Assembly: GCA_937923795.1 (NCBI GenBank)
Contig: CALDWI010000057.1
Coordinates: 1 to 45,473, forward strand
Source of the DNA: an uncultured Collinsella sp.
Lineage (GTDB): Bacteria; Actinomycetota; Coriobacteriia; Coriobacteriales; Coriobacteriaceae
DNA: 45,473 nt
Direction: 5' to 3'
In this document: in pieces, positions 16,318 through 24,497 of the stretch
How the letters are laid out: each line of letters starts with the position of its first letter
How positions within the stretch are numbered: position 1 is the stretch's first letter
Translations under genes and position numbers: made by a program
Notes under the pieces: generated by a model
Seen by the model: only the letters and a program-made list of their open reading frames with translations
Told to the model about the DNA's origin: nothing
The model's database searches: none

Positions 16318-17175
16318 TTATTCGATGATGGTGCGGGAGTTCTGCTTATGCATAGTGACGAGCATGTGTTTGGGGACGGCGTGGACCATGCAGCTGCCGA
16401 TGGTCGCGCTCGCGGCGGCCTTGGCCGCGTCACTGCCATTCTTGGTGGCATAGCTGTGACGGAACCGCTTGAGCATGGCGATGTCGTTGCCGCCGTCGCC
16501 GTAAACCGCGACCTCGTCCTCGGCAATACCGTAGTAGCCCGCCAGCCAGGCCACACTCTCGCCCTTGTTGCACGCCACGTCCGTGATCTCGAACATCACC
16601 GGATCGAACGGCGCGTTGACCACGCGGTCCGATCGCTCGGCCAAATATGCCTTAAGGTCGCGTTCCAGCTCGGGCGAGGTCACGCGGCAGTTGATCTTAC
16701 ACACATCGTGGCGCAGGATGTCGCCGATCGACTGATCGAAATACTGCTCCTCGTGATACCCGCCACGCGCACGCATGCCGCGCATCACGATGCGCTTGAT
16801 AGGGCTGTCCTTCTTAAAACCCGCCTGGTGCATCTCGAACGAACCGCTCGAGAACATGCCATCGGGCGTGGAGCAGTCAAAACAGATATCCGGGAACTCC
16901 TTGAGCAGCTCCTCGGTGATCTGCGGGTCGATGGTCCAGGTCTTGAGCACCTCGCCGTGGCTGTCGCGCACGATAGACCCGTTGGAGCAGCAGGCGTCAA
17001 GCGCCAAGCCCGTAAAGCCATGCTCGCCGATCGGCAGCGTCGAGCGTCCGGTCGCGGGAACCACATGCAAGCCAGCCTCGGTCAGCTCGCGAATGGCACG
17101 GCGGATGGTCCCATCTGCCTCGTGCAGGGCGTTCAGCAGCGTTCCGTCTAAGTCACTCGCAAACATCTTGATCAT
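16318..17175 (-). CDS. HAD-superfamily (Cof-type, IIB) phosphatase
   Basis: The product (285 residues from the ATG at 17175) has HAD motif I near its N-terminus (FASDLDGTLLN, Asp nucleophile D8 and acid/base D10). Motif II is PATGR, and motif IV is AVYGDGGNDIAMLKRF near the C-terminus. A large C2-type cap lies between them. Cof-type enzymes hydrolyse sugar phosphates, flavin mononucleotide or other small phosphates in the cytoplasm. The substrate cannot be read from sequence. Two starts are possible: ATG at 17181 lies four bases from AAGGAG and ATG at 17175 ten bases from it. I chose the second for better spacing. The gene stands alone. Confidence 0.88.
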   Translation of the reverse strand: MIKMFASDLDGTLLNALHEADGTIRRAIRELTEAGLHVVPATGRSTLPIGEHGFTGLALDACCSNGSIVRDSHGEVLKTWTIDPQITEELLKEFPDICFDCSTPDGMFSSGSFEMHQAGFKKDSPIKRIVMRGMRARGGYHEEQYFDQSIGDILRHDVCKINCRVTSPELERDLKAYLAERSDRVVNAPFDPVMFEITDVACNKGESVAWLAGYYGIAEDEVAVYGDGGNDIAMLKRFRHSYATKNGSDAAKAAASATIGSCMVHAVPKHMLVTMHKQNSRTIIE

Positions 17176-17262
17176 GGGCATGCCTCTCCTTCGTCTGCAC
17201 GATATTGTAGACGAGAACGGGCGCACCCCAAGAGAGGCACGCCCGTCAGGCGAAAGATTGTC

Positions 17263-17601
17263 CTACACCGCGGCAGGGCCGTGTTCGCCGGTACGGATGC
17301 GGATGACCTCTTCGACCGGCTCGACCCAAATCTTGCCGTCTCCAACGGCACCGGTGCGAGCGGCGTTGCAGATGATGTCGACAATTCCGTCGACATGTTC
17401 ATCGGCGCAGATGAGGGTGAACTGCACCTTAGGGATCGTGTTGACAAGCAACTCATTGCCGCGCACGTATTCCTTCCAGCCATGCTGCGCGCCGCAGCCC
17501 TGCACCTGGTTGATGGTCATACCACGAACATCAGCAGCAAACAGCGCATCTTTAAGAACCTCAAGCTTTTCCTGGCGCACGATAGCCGTGATCTTTTTCA
17601 T
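17263..17601 (-). CDS. glnB: PII-family nitrogen regulatory protein
   Basis: The 112-residue protein has the PII fold signature, with a conserved start (MKKITAIVRQEKLEVLKDAL) and the B-loop TGAVGDGKIWVEPVEEVIRIRTGE at about residues 83-106. PII trimers bind ATP/ADP and 2-oxoglutarate and control ammonium uptake and assimilation, in particular by plugging Amt channels through the T-loop. The T-loop here reads GWKEYVRGNELLVNTIPK, so the position of the uridylylated Tyr51 of E. coli GlnB is Val, with a Tyr one residue earlier. Control by uridylylation therefore looks doubtful. It follows the amt gene on the same strand after a 207-bp gap containing a giant hairpin. It could equally be named glnK. 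The start has AGAGGA upstream. Confidence 0.92.
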   Translation of the reverse strand: MKKITAIVRQEKLEVLKDALFAADVRGMTINQVQGCGAQHGWKEYVRGNELLVNTIPKVQFTLICADEHVDGIVDIICNAARTGAVGDGKIWVEPVEEVIRIRTGEHGPAAV

Positions 17602-17700
17602 AATGAATTCCTCTCAATAATCAACGTATCCCTTTACATGAGACGCGGGGTTCCCAGGTGTCGCAAACCAACCTCAGAGATCAAAAAGTTCAACTGACTG

Positions 17701-17816
17701 GTCTTAGCAGGTTTCCCAAGTGCCGCAGATTGCCGTGAAAGAGGAGCGAAGCGTACTTAAGTACGTGAGCGACGATTGAACGGCAAGGTGCGGTGCTTGG
17801 GGAAGCTGCTAGTCAA
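17701..17816. repeat. Large near-perfect hairpin between amt and the PII gene
   Basis: About 58 bases on each side of a perfect 14-bp palindrome (CGTACTTAAGTACG, 17752-17765) are largely complementary: TTAGCAGGTTTCCCAAG with CTTGGGGAAGCTGCTAG, GCCGCA with TGCGGT-type pairs, and TTGCCGT with ACGGCAA. The 3' arm overlaps the amt stop codon (17809-17811). It may be an attenuator, RNA-processing element or dispersed palindrome. Confidence 0.7.
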
Positions 17817-19087
17817 GTCCCGAGAAGGAGGGATACGCGCTCTCGCCGTGTTGACTCGCATCCAGGCCCAGTGCCTCGTCGGCCTCGTCCACGCGCAGGC
17901 TGCCGCGGAACAGCGCCTTGACCACCGCGGCGATCACCAAATCGAGCACCAGCACAATAGCGACCGTCACCACAATGCCCAAAATCTGCGAGATGAGCAG
18001 CGACACGTCGCCCGTGTAGAGCAGGCCGCCCTTACCGGTCCACGAGAGCTCCGGCACGCAGAACAGGCCCGTGAGCACGCCGCCCAAGATGCCGCCAATG
18101 CCGTGGCAACCGAACGCGTCGAGCGCATCGTCGTAGCCGAACTTGGTCTTAAGATGGCTAATGGCCAGGTAGCAGACGGGCGATACGATCAGGCCCATGA
18201 CCAGCGCCGCCCACGGCTCGACAAAGCCCGCACCCGGCGTGACCACCACAAGGCCCGCAACCAGACCGGTGCTGGCACCCACCAGCGTGGGGCGGCCAGT
18301 ATGCACGCGCTCGACGGCAAGCCACGAGACCATGCCTGCCGCGCTGGCCGTCACGGTGTTGAGGATGGCGAGTGCCGCCACGGCATCGGCCTTAAACTCG
18401 CTGCCGCCGTTAAAGCCAAACCAGCCAAACCAAAGCAGCCCGGCGCCCAGCGCCACAAACGGCACGTTATGCGGACGGTAGCTCACCATGCCAAAGCCAC
18501 GACGACGGCCGAGCATTAAGCAGAGAATCAGGCCCGTCAGACCGGACGAAATGTGTACCACGTCGCCGCCGGCAAAGTCGAGTGCGCCGATGATGTCGCC
18601 GATAAAGGAGCCATCGCCGCCCCAAACCATGTGGGCGAGCGGCGCATAGACCACAAGCAGCCAAATGCCCAGGAAGGCCGTCATGGCACCAAACTTAACG
18701 CGGCCGGCCAGGCTGCCCGTGACGATAGCAGCCGTGATCATGGCAAATGCCATCTGGAAGGCAATGTTGATGATCTGAGGGTAGGCGGCACCGTCCGCGG
18801 CATTGCCCTCGGCCGCCTGCAGCACCTGGTTGAGTACCGGCAGGCACAGCAGCTGGTCAAGGCCTCCAATAAACGGGCTGGAACCGTCGCCGCCGTAGGC
18901 CAGCGACCAGCCGGCAACAATCCACAGCACACCAACCAGGCCAATGGCGCCAAAGCACATAAGCATGGTGTTGATGACATTTTTTGCGCCTGGACAGGCC
19001 GCCATAGAAAAACGCCAGACCCGGTGTCATTAAAAACACGAGCATGGTGCAGACGAGCATAAACGTTGTCGATCCCGTATCGTACAT
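17809..19087 (-). pseudogene. amtB: Ammonium transporter, frame broken by one extra base in an A6 run
   Basis: The natural start is ATG at 19087 behind GGGAGAG, giving MYDTGSTTFMLVCTMLVFLM and then FFYGGLSRRK. The frame is lost at the T6 run on the plus strand (18980-18985). There the coding strand reads CGC-AAAAAA-TGTC, whereas CGC-AAA-AAT-GTC would restore RRKNVINTM. The downstream frame, open to TAG at 17809, encodes the rest of a typical Amt/MEP channel (conserved GDGSFIGDIIGALDFAGG, VVHISSGLTGLILC and DALDAFGCHGIGGILGG). With one A removed the protein is about 425 residues, normal for the family. The channel conducts ammonium or ammonia and pairs with the PII gene just downstream. The break may be a sequencing error, a real null allele, or a slippage site. 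Confidence 0.85.
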
Positions 19088-19285
19088 TCGCTCTCCCTTG
19101 GTCGCATGAACGTTGTCGGCGCCCATAATGCGGCCGAGGGGCAACTGGTGTAGACCAGATACGGCGTTGTTAAACGCGGCGTTGTCGAATGGAAACGGTG
19201 CCGCAATCTTGGAAACGGCGCGGCAACGGACGCGAAACGGACGGGAAATACGCGAGCAAGGAAGCCGTGAGCGCGCCCGTCCCGG

Positions 19286-20305
19286 CTAGCGGCGGAACAG
19301 CTCGTGGGCGCGGTCGCGGAGATTAGTTGCTCGAATGACACCTTCGTAGCGATTGATGCGCAGGCGCGGGAAGGCGTTAAAGAAGCGTAGGTCGCGGCGG
19401 CTGAGTGACACGCTCGGCACCGGACGGCTTATGCGCTTGCCGGCAAGGCGACGACTGAGCGACGGACGCGGCATGTTCGGCGCGGCATCGGCCACGCGGC
19501 GGGCGGCAAGCGCCAGGCCGCGAGCACCATCCGCGATAAACGTCGGCATCGAAGCCTTCTCGCGCAGGGCATCGAGCGTCGCATCGCCCAGCTCCGCCAG
19601 CCACGCGTTAACGGCACGGCTACGGATATGCGTCTGTGCCACCGAGTCAATCGTCGATTCGGGAATGCGCTCGAGCATTGAGTCGGACGCATCGGCAAGC
19701 GACTCATTGATGCGGTCGGCAAGGTCGGCGCGCACGCGCTCCAGCTGATCGGACAGACGCCGCCAGCTCGCCAACGAGCACACCGCGTCGACCATCATCG
19801 CGACCGCGACGATAAAGGCGGACAACCGCACAATCAGCACCGGCAGATGGCCAAGCAGCCCCAACACCGCCGGCTCCACCACGCGACAGATGCACAACGC
19901 ACCCAAGCCAAACGCACAGGCCCAGTACAGACAGATGCGTCCGTGCAAGTTAAACGGCAGGTGCGAATAGTCCCAAAAGCGAGCGCCTGTTGTCTTTTCC
20001 AATAGGAGGCCCACACTGTACTCGATTACGCTGCACACAAGCGCCGCGGCGACAAACTGGCTCGCGGCATCCGGAATTCCGCGCAGCAAAAGCCAGCAGG
20101 CAATGCCGCCCACACCATAGATAGGACAACACGGCCCCAGCAAAAAGCCACTGTTGGCAAATCGTCCGTGATTGAGCATGGCGCAGACCGTCGACTCCCA
20201 TGCCCAACCGCAAAACCCGTAAAAGGCAAACGAGAGCACCAGTGCCGAAAGCGGGCAGGCGGCAAGCGTCGAGCCGCCAAAAGCCATATCAATCGCGGTT
20301 CCCAC
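19286..20305 (-). CDS. CmpB-like putative ABC transporter permease (PF06541 type)
   Basis: The 339-residue product has four or five hydrophobic helices in its first ~180 residues, with the motif YGFCGWAWESTVCAMLNHGRF followed by NSGFLLGPCCPIYGVGG. This motif is typical of the small CmpB/DUF1113 membrane family, whose members are labelled putative ABC permeases without proven function. The C-terminal ~150 residues are charged and helical, rich in Arg and Ala, and probably cytoplasmic. The GTG at 20305 is used as start because GGGGAGAGGG lies upstream. It lies three bases past the stop of the HD-domain gene, so the two are translationally coupled. An ATG at 20287 is the alternative. Confidence 0.75.
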   Translation of the reverse strand: MGTAIDMAFGGSTLAACPLSALVLSFAFYGFCGWAWESTVCAMLNHGRFANSGFLLGPCCPIYGVGGIACWLLLRGIPDAASQFVAAALVCSVIEYSVGLLLEKTTGARFWDYSHLPFNLHGRICLYWACAFGLGALCICRVVEPAVLGLLGHLPVLIVRLSAFIVAVAMMVDAVCSLASWRRLSDQLERVRADLADRINESLADASDSMLERIPESTIDSVAQTHIRSRAVNAWLAELGDATLDALREKASMPTFIADGARGLALAARRVADAAPNMPRPSLSRRLAGKRISRPVPSVSLSRRDLRFFNAFPRLRINRYEGVIRATNLRDRAHELFRR

Positions 20306-20308
20306 CGT

Positions 20309-20845
20309 CTACCCTCTCCCCTTTTCGCTCGATGCTTTGCTCACGCCATCGTCCGCCTCGTCCTTGCGCGGCAGGCGGCCGGCGACTGTCTCGCGCAGCG
20401 CGCACCATTTGTCTGCCAGGCATACAATCCAAGCCTCACGACACGTCGGCGGCACCGGCACCAGCGGAAACATATGCCGCACGATAATATTCCGCTCGCG
20501 CGGCGTCAGCTCAAAATCTTCTTCCGCACGCGCCAGGGCAAAAAACGGATGCCGAAATCCGTGCAGGCGATGGCTCGGGTCGGGGTCGTGCCAATCGTAG
20601 AGAAAGTAATCGTGTAACAGGGCTCCGCGCAGCAGCGAGGCACGGTCGACCGAAATGCCAGCACGGCCCAAGCGCTCGGCAAAGGACAGACTTGCCCGTG
20701 CCACCGAGGTCACATGTGCATAGACCGTCACGTCGCCATGCTGGATAAACTCGCGCGTCAGGTCCAAGCGGCCCGCCTGGGCGAGCTGGCGGGCGGCATA
20801 CTCGACCTCGTGCGCGATTTTCTCGGCACGAACGGCATCGGACAT
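20309..20845 (-). CDS. HD-domain protein (putative metal-dependent phosphohydrolase)
   Basis: From the ATG at 20845 (AAGGAGG five bases upstream) the protein is 178 residues. It contains AHVTSVARASLSFAERL, then LLRGALLHDYFLYDW, where HD is the paired metal-binding motif. RNIIVRHMFPLVPVPPTCREAW with CLADKWCALRE follows. This matches the small HD family often annotated as phosphohydrolase. Likely cytoplasmic, substrate unknown. Its stop nearly touches the start of the membrane protein gene downstream, which suggests a joint role in one transcript. Confidence 0.8.
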   Translation of the reverse strand: MSDAVRAEKIAHEVEYAARQLAQAGRLDLTREFIQHGDVTVYAHVTSVARASLSFAERLGRAGISVDRASLLRGALLHDYFLYDWHDPDPSHRLHGFRHPFFALARAEEDFELTPRERNIIVRHMFPLVPVPPTCREAWIVCLADKWCALRETVAGRLPRKDEADDGVSKASSEKGRG

Positions 20846-20934
20846 GCTGCCTCCTTCCGGCGGCTCATGGCGGCAAGCCACGGCCTGTGCACAATCGATA
20901 AAAACATCATGGAACACATCAGTATGGCATCGGA

Positions 20935-20946
20935 CAAAACGTTTTG
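20935..20946. promoter_or_regulatory. Perfect palindrome CAAAACGTTTTG between divergent genes
   Basis: This 12-bp palindrome lies between the HD-domain gene (leftward) and the DXS-like gene (rightward) and is a candidate operator. The remaining 20846-21073 holds only promoter-like AT-richer sequence. Confidence 0.3.
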
Positions 20947-21073
20947 CCCCACCAGTTGGCGAATTACCGCGCCGCCGTCACATATCAAACGCCAAAATGT
21001 GCGAGACTGTCTTGTGCAATTGTGTCGGCCGAGGGAGCGCCGGCGCTCGATTCGCATGGAGTAACCCACAACG

Positions 21074-22855
21074 ATGCTGCTTACGCAAACGACAACGCCC
21101 GAGGACGTCAAGGCTCTCGACCGCGCCGAGCTTCCGCTGCTCTGCGGCGAGATTCGCCACGCCATCCTCGAAAGCTCCGCCGCTGTCGGCGGACACGTTG
21201 CCCCCAACCTGGGCGTCGTTGAGCTTACGGTTGCGCTTCATCGCGTGTTTAACTCCCCTATCGACAAGATAGTCTTTGACGTTTCGCACCAGACCTACGC
21301 CCACAAGGCGCTGACCGGGCGCGCGTATACCTATATCGATCCGGAACGTTTTGGCGAGGCTTCTGGCTTTGCCAATCCCGACGAGTCCGAGCACGACCTG
21401 TTCGCCATGGGCCATACCTCCACGTCGGTGAGCCTGGGCTGCGGCCTGGCGCACGCTCGTGACCTGGCGGGCGATACGTACAACGTCATCACCATCATTG
21501 GCGACGGCTCGCTTTCGGGCGGCCTGGCGTTTGAGGGCTTTAACAATGCCGCCGAACTCGATAGCAACCTGATCATCATCGTCAACGATAACGACCAGTC
21601 CATCGCCGAGAACCATGGCGGCCTGTATCGCAATCTGGCCGAGCTGCGCACCAGCAACGGCACCTGTGAGCGCAACGTTTTCCGCGCGATGGGGCTCGAC
21701 TACCGCTATCTGGACGCCGGTAACGATGTGTTGGCCCTCGTCGACGCGCTGCAGGAACTGCGCAATATCGATCATCCCATCGTGCTGCACGTCTCCACCG
21801 CCAAGGGCAAGGGCTTTGAGCCGGCCCAGAGCGACCCCGAACGCTGGCACCACGTGGGTCCGTTTGACATGGCGACTGGGCGCAAGCTTTGCCCGGGCCA
21901 TCCGAGCGAGCCCGCGCCGCGCACCTATGCTGACATTACGGGCGAGGCGCTCAGCGCCGCCATCGAGCGCGATCCACAGGTCGTTGGCATCACGGCCGCC
22001 ACGCCCTACATTATGGGCTTTACACCCGAGCTTCGCGCTGCCGCCGGCAAACAGTTCGTCGATGTGGGCATTGCCGAGGAGCACGCCGTGACCTTTGCCA
22101 CCGCGCTTGCGCGCTCGGGCGCCAAGCCAGTCTTTGGTGTGTACGGTACGTTTTTGCAGCGCGCCTACGACGAGCTGTGGCACGACCTGTGCCTCAACGA
22201 CGCCCCCGCAACCATTTTGGTGTTTGGTGCGTCAATCTTTGGCACCACGTCCGAGACGCATCTTTCGTTCTTTGATATTTCCATGCTGGGCGGTCTTCCC
22301 AACATGCACTACTTGGCGCCGGCCTGCATGGAGGAATATCTGTCCATGCTGAGCTGGTCGCTCGACCACCGCGAGCATCCCGTGGCAATCCGCGTACCGG
22401 GCATCGGCCTGGTAAGCCGCCCCGACCTTGCGCCCGCCGAAGACACCGACTACAGCGCCGTTCGCTACAACGTGGTGCGTCAGGGCCGCGACGTTGCCGT
22501 GCTCGCGCTTGGCGATTTCTTTGAGCTGGGTGAGCGCATGGCAAACCGTCTGACTGCCGAGTACGGCATCGAGGCCACGCTCGTCAACCCGCGCTTTGCA
22601 ACCGAGCTCGACCGCGAGTTCCTCGACAGTCTTGCCGCCGAGCATCGCGTTGTCGTCACCCTCGAGGACGGCATCTTGGACGGCGGCTGGGGCGAGCGCG
22701 TGGCATGCTATCTGGCATGCACGCCGTTGCGCACGCGCACCTTCGGCATCGCCAAGGGCTTCCCCGACCGCTACAACCCCAACGAGCTGCTCGCTCAGAA
22801 CGGCATGACGGTCGAGAACATGGCCGCCGAAGCCGTAAGGCTACTCAACGAGTAA
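21074..22855 (+). CDS. dxs: 1-deoxy-D-xylulose-5-phosphate synthase (divergent DXS)
   Basis: This 593-residue thiamine-diphosphate enzyme has the DXS order of domains. The N-terminal TPP-binding domain has FDVSHQTYAHKALTGR, MGHTSTSVSLGCGLA and GDGSLSGGLAFEGFN followed by IIVNDN. The central pyrimidine-binding domain has FVDVGIAEEHAVTFATALA, and a C-terminal transketolase-like domain follows. DXS condenses pyruvate and glyceraldehyde-3-phosphate in the first step of the MEP isoprenoid pathway. The motif normally read as DVGHQ has Ser for Gly, ASGFANPDESEHD replaces the usual GLSGFPKR-type loop, and the protein is about 30 residues shorter than typical DXS. It may therefore be a DXS paralogue with another acceptor. 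The start has only a distant GGAG, but an in-frame stop lies just upstream. Confidence 0.8.
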   Translation: MLLTQTTTPEDVKALDRAELPLLCGEIRHAILESSAAVGGHVAPNLGVVELTVALHRVFNSPIDKIVFDVSHQTYAHKALTGRAYTYIDPERFGEASGFANPDESEHDLFAMGHTSTSVSLGCGLAHARDLAGDTYNVITIIGDGSLSGGLAFEGFNNAAELDSNLIIIVNDNDQSIAENHGGLYRNLAELRTSNGTCERNVFRAMGLDYRYLDAGNDVLALVDALQELRNIDHPIVLHVSTAKGKGFEPAQSDPERWHHVGPFDMATGRKLCPGHPSEPAPRTYADITGEALSAAIERDPQVVGITAATPYIMGFTPELRAAAGKQFVDVGIAEEHAVTFATALARSGAKPVFGVYGTFLQRAYDELWHDLCLNDAPATILVFGASIFGTTSETHLSFFDISMLGGLPNMHYLAPACMEEYLSMLSWSLDHREHPVAIRVPGIGLVSRPDLAPAEDTDYSAVRYNVVRQGRDVAVLALGDFFELGERMANRLTAEYGIEATLVNPRFATELDREFLDSLAAEHRVVVTLEDGILDGGWGERVACYLACTPLRTRTFGIAKGFPDRYNPNELLAQNGMTVENMAAEAVRLLNE

Positions 22856-22893
22856 AAAACCTCCGCAAGGAAAGCATCCCTGCGGAGGTTTTT
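22855..22893 (+). terminator. Terminator of the DXS-like gene
   Basis: AACCTCCGCA (22858-22867) pairs with TGCGGAGGTT (22881-22890), followed by TTT. The A-rich 5' side makes it usable in both directions. Confidence 0.85.
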
Positions 22894-22910
22894 GTTTTCG
22901 CGACGCGATT

Positions 22911-23129
22911 ATCTCAATCTGTAACATCCAAGGCCCGAATTCCCGTCTAACTGTTACAGATCTAGACAAGACGTCTTAGTCCCTGACCTTTGTCTCAATC
23001 TGTAACAGATAGAGACCTTTTAGCCATCCAGATGTTACAGATCGAGACATTCGAATTCCCCTGAAGTGAAAATCTCGATCTGTAACAGGTAGAACCCATT
23101 TCCTCGTCTAACTGTTACAGATTGAGACA
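22911..23129. repeat. Array of six alternating half-sites, 40-bp pitch
   Basis: Six copies of a ~15-bp motif (TCTCRATCTGTAACA or its reverse complement TGTTACAGATYGAGA) start at 22912, 22952, 22993, 23033, 23073 and 23113. Orientation strictly alternates and the spacing is 40 or 41 bp. The units therefore form three hairpins (22911-22968, 22991-23049, 23071-23129). The five ~24-bp spacers differ, although the first and last end alike in CGTCTAAC. No ORF lies in 22896-23363. Confidence 0.85.
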
Positions 23130-23200
23130 AAGCAGCAAGGCATGCCGCCGCACCGACCATGCCGTCTGCAAAGCGCTATCTCAGCTGCAATAAGCGACGT

Positions 23201-23251
23201 TTACCCAGATAAAACCTGCCAAAATAAACCTGTCCCTTTTTAGTAGGTAGA
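23201..23251. repeat. Dispersed palindrome, AAAACCTGCC family, copy 1
   Basis: Contains CCCAGATAAAACCTGCC, then AAAATAAACCTGTCCCTTTT and AGTAGGT. Its core is shared with 33075-33124, 34311-34361 and 42279-42314 (reverse orientation). Confidence 0.75.
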
Positions 23252-23290
23252 ATAACCCATAAGGTAAGTATGTTTCTGAGTTATTTCGTG

Positions 23291-23320
23291 TTGACCCATT
23301 TGAGCGCGATAGGGTATAAC
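23291..23320 (+). promoter_or_regulatory. Sigma-70-type promoter of the amino acid importer operon
   Basis: TTGACC (23291-23296) and TATAAC (23315-23320) are separated by 18 bp, about 45 bp upstream of the first start codon. Confidence 0.6.
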
Positions 23321-23363
23321 TCTACTCAACCGCTAGGGATTTTATTGAGAAAGGTGTTCTACC

Positions 23364-24359
23364 ATGAGCAAGAACCTCTCCCAGCAGGTCGTTCTCGACC
23401 GCCGCGGCTTCGTTGCCGCCACCTTCGCAACCGTCGCCGGCCTTGGTCTTGCCGGCTGCTCCGACACCAGCGCCGAGGCCGACAAGGGTTCCGCCGCCGG
23501 CTCCTCCAAGAGCTCCGAGGATACCGAGGCTTCCACCACGCTCGACGCTAAGGCATTCGACAAGCTCGTCGACAACGGCCCCAAGGCCGATGACGACGCC
23601 ATCGCCGCCAGCACCTGGGCCACGGCCGTCAAGGACGCCGGCGTCTTTAAGATCGGTGGCGTTCAGACTTCCACGCTCTTCTCCCTCCTCAACGAGAAAG
23701 ACGGTCAGACCCGCGGCTTCGACGCCGGTATCGCACAGCTCCTGTCCAACTACATTCTGGGCGAGAACAAGGTCGAGATCACCCAGGTGACCTCGGACAC
23801 GCGCGAGTCCGTCTTGCAGAACGGCCAGGTCGACGCCGTCTTTGCCACCTACACCATCACTGACGAGCGCAAGAAGCTTGTCTCCTTTGCCGGTCCCTAT
23901 TACTACACGCAGCAGGCCATCCTGGTGCTCGCCGATAACGACGACATCAAGAGCGTCGACGACCTGGCCGACAAGAACGTCGCCGTCCAGTCCGGCTCCA
24001 ACGGCCCCGCCATCCTGGAGGAGCTCGCTCCCAAGGCCAGCCAGCAGGAGTTCAAGACCGACGAGGAGGCCCGCCAGGCACTCCAGCAGGGCCGCGTTGA
24101 CGCCTACGTCATCGATAACAACATGCAGCAGAGCGCCCTGGTCCGCGAGCCTGGTAAGTACAAGATCGCCGGCAAGCCCTTCGGCAGCAAGGAACCCTAC
24201 GGCATCGGCCTGCCGCTCGATTCCGACGGCGTCGCCTTTGTCAACGACTTCCTTAAGAAGATCGAGGACGACGGCACCTGGACCAAGCTGTGGCAGATCT
24301 GCATCGGCGACCGTACGGGCGACACCAATGTTCCCGAGCTGCCCGAGATCGGCGCCTAG
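23364..24359 (+). CDS. Amino acid ABC transporter substrate-binding lipoprotein
   Basis: This 331-residue protein has a leader with DRRGFVAATFATVAGLGLAGC. The twin arginine followed by x-F suggests Tat export, and LAGC is a lipobox, so the mature protein is lipid-anchored at Cys33. A Ser/Ala-rich linker leads to a family-3 periplasmic-binding fold (KIGGVQTSTLFSLLNEKDGQ, TRGFDAGIAQLLSNYILGEN, DAVFATYTITDERKKLVSFAGPYYYTQQA). That is the pattern of glutamate/aspartate/glutamine-type binding proteins. The exact ligand is not readable. It is the first gene of a four-gene importer unit, behind a good promoter. A hairpin separates it from the permease genes, so it may be made in excess. Confidence 0.9.
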   Translation: MSKNLSQQVVLDRRGFVAATFATVAGLGLAGCSDTSAEADKGSAAGSSKSSEDTEASTTLDAKAFDKLVDNGPKADDDAIAASTWATAVKDAGVFKIGGVQTSTLFSLLNEKDGQTRGFDAGIAQLLSNYILGENKVEITQVTSDTRESVLQNGQVDAVFATYTITDERKKLVSFAGPYYYTQQAILVLADNDDIKSVDDLADKNVAVQSGSNGPAILEELAPKASQQEFKTDEEARQALQQGRVDAYVIDNNMQQSALVREPGKYKIAGKPFGSKEPYGIGLPLDSDGVAFVNDFLKKIEDDGTWTKLWQICIGDRTGDTNVPELPEIGA

Positions 24360-24447
24360 GCAGCGAGCCTGGTAACGGCCGCAACGAAACCATACGGAAA
24401 CGCATGATGCGCTTTATTGCGGTAAACTGTTTCCTCACTGAGTTGTC

Positions 24448-24477
24448 GGGGCTTCCGTACACACGGGAGCCCCTTTC
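24448..24477 (+). terminator. Intra-operon attenuator-like hairpin
   Basis: GGGGCTTCCG (24448-24457) pairs with CGGGAGCCCC (24464-24473) with one mismatch, then TTTCCTT. It lies between the binding-protein gene and the permeases and could reduce read-through. Confidence 0.6.
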
Positions 24478-24497
24478 CTTATCGGCGGGAGGTCCGC

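Noticed and set aside
22911..23129. CRISPR array
   Set aside because: Repeats alternate in orientation, are only about 15 bp long with six copies, and no cas gene is in the window.
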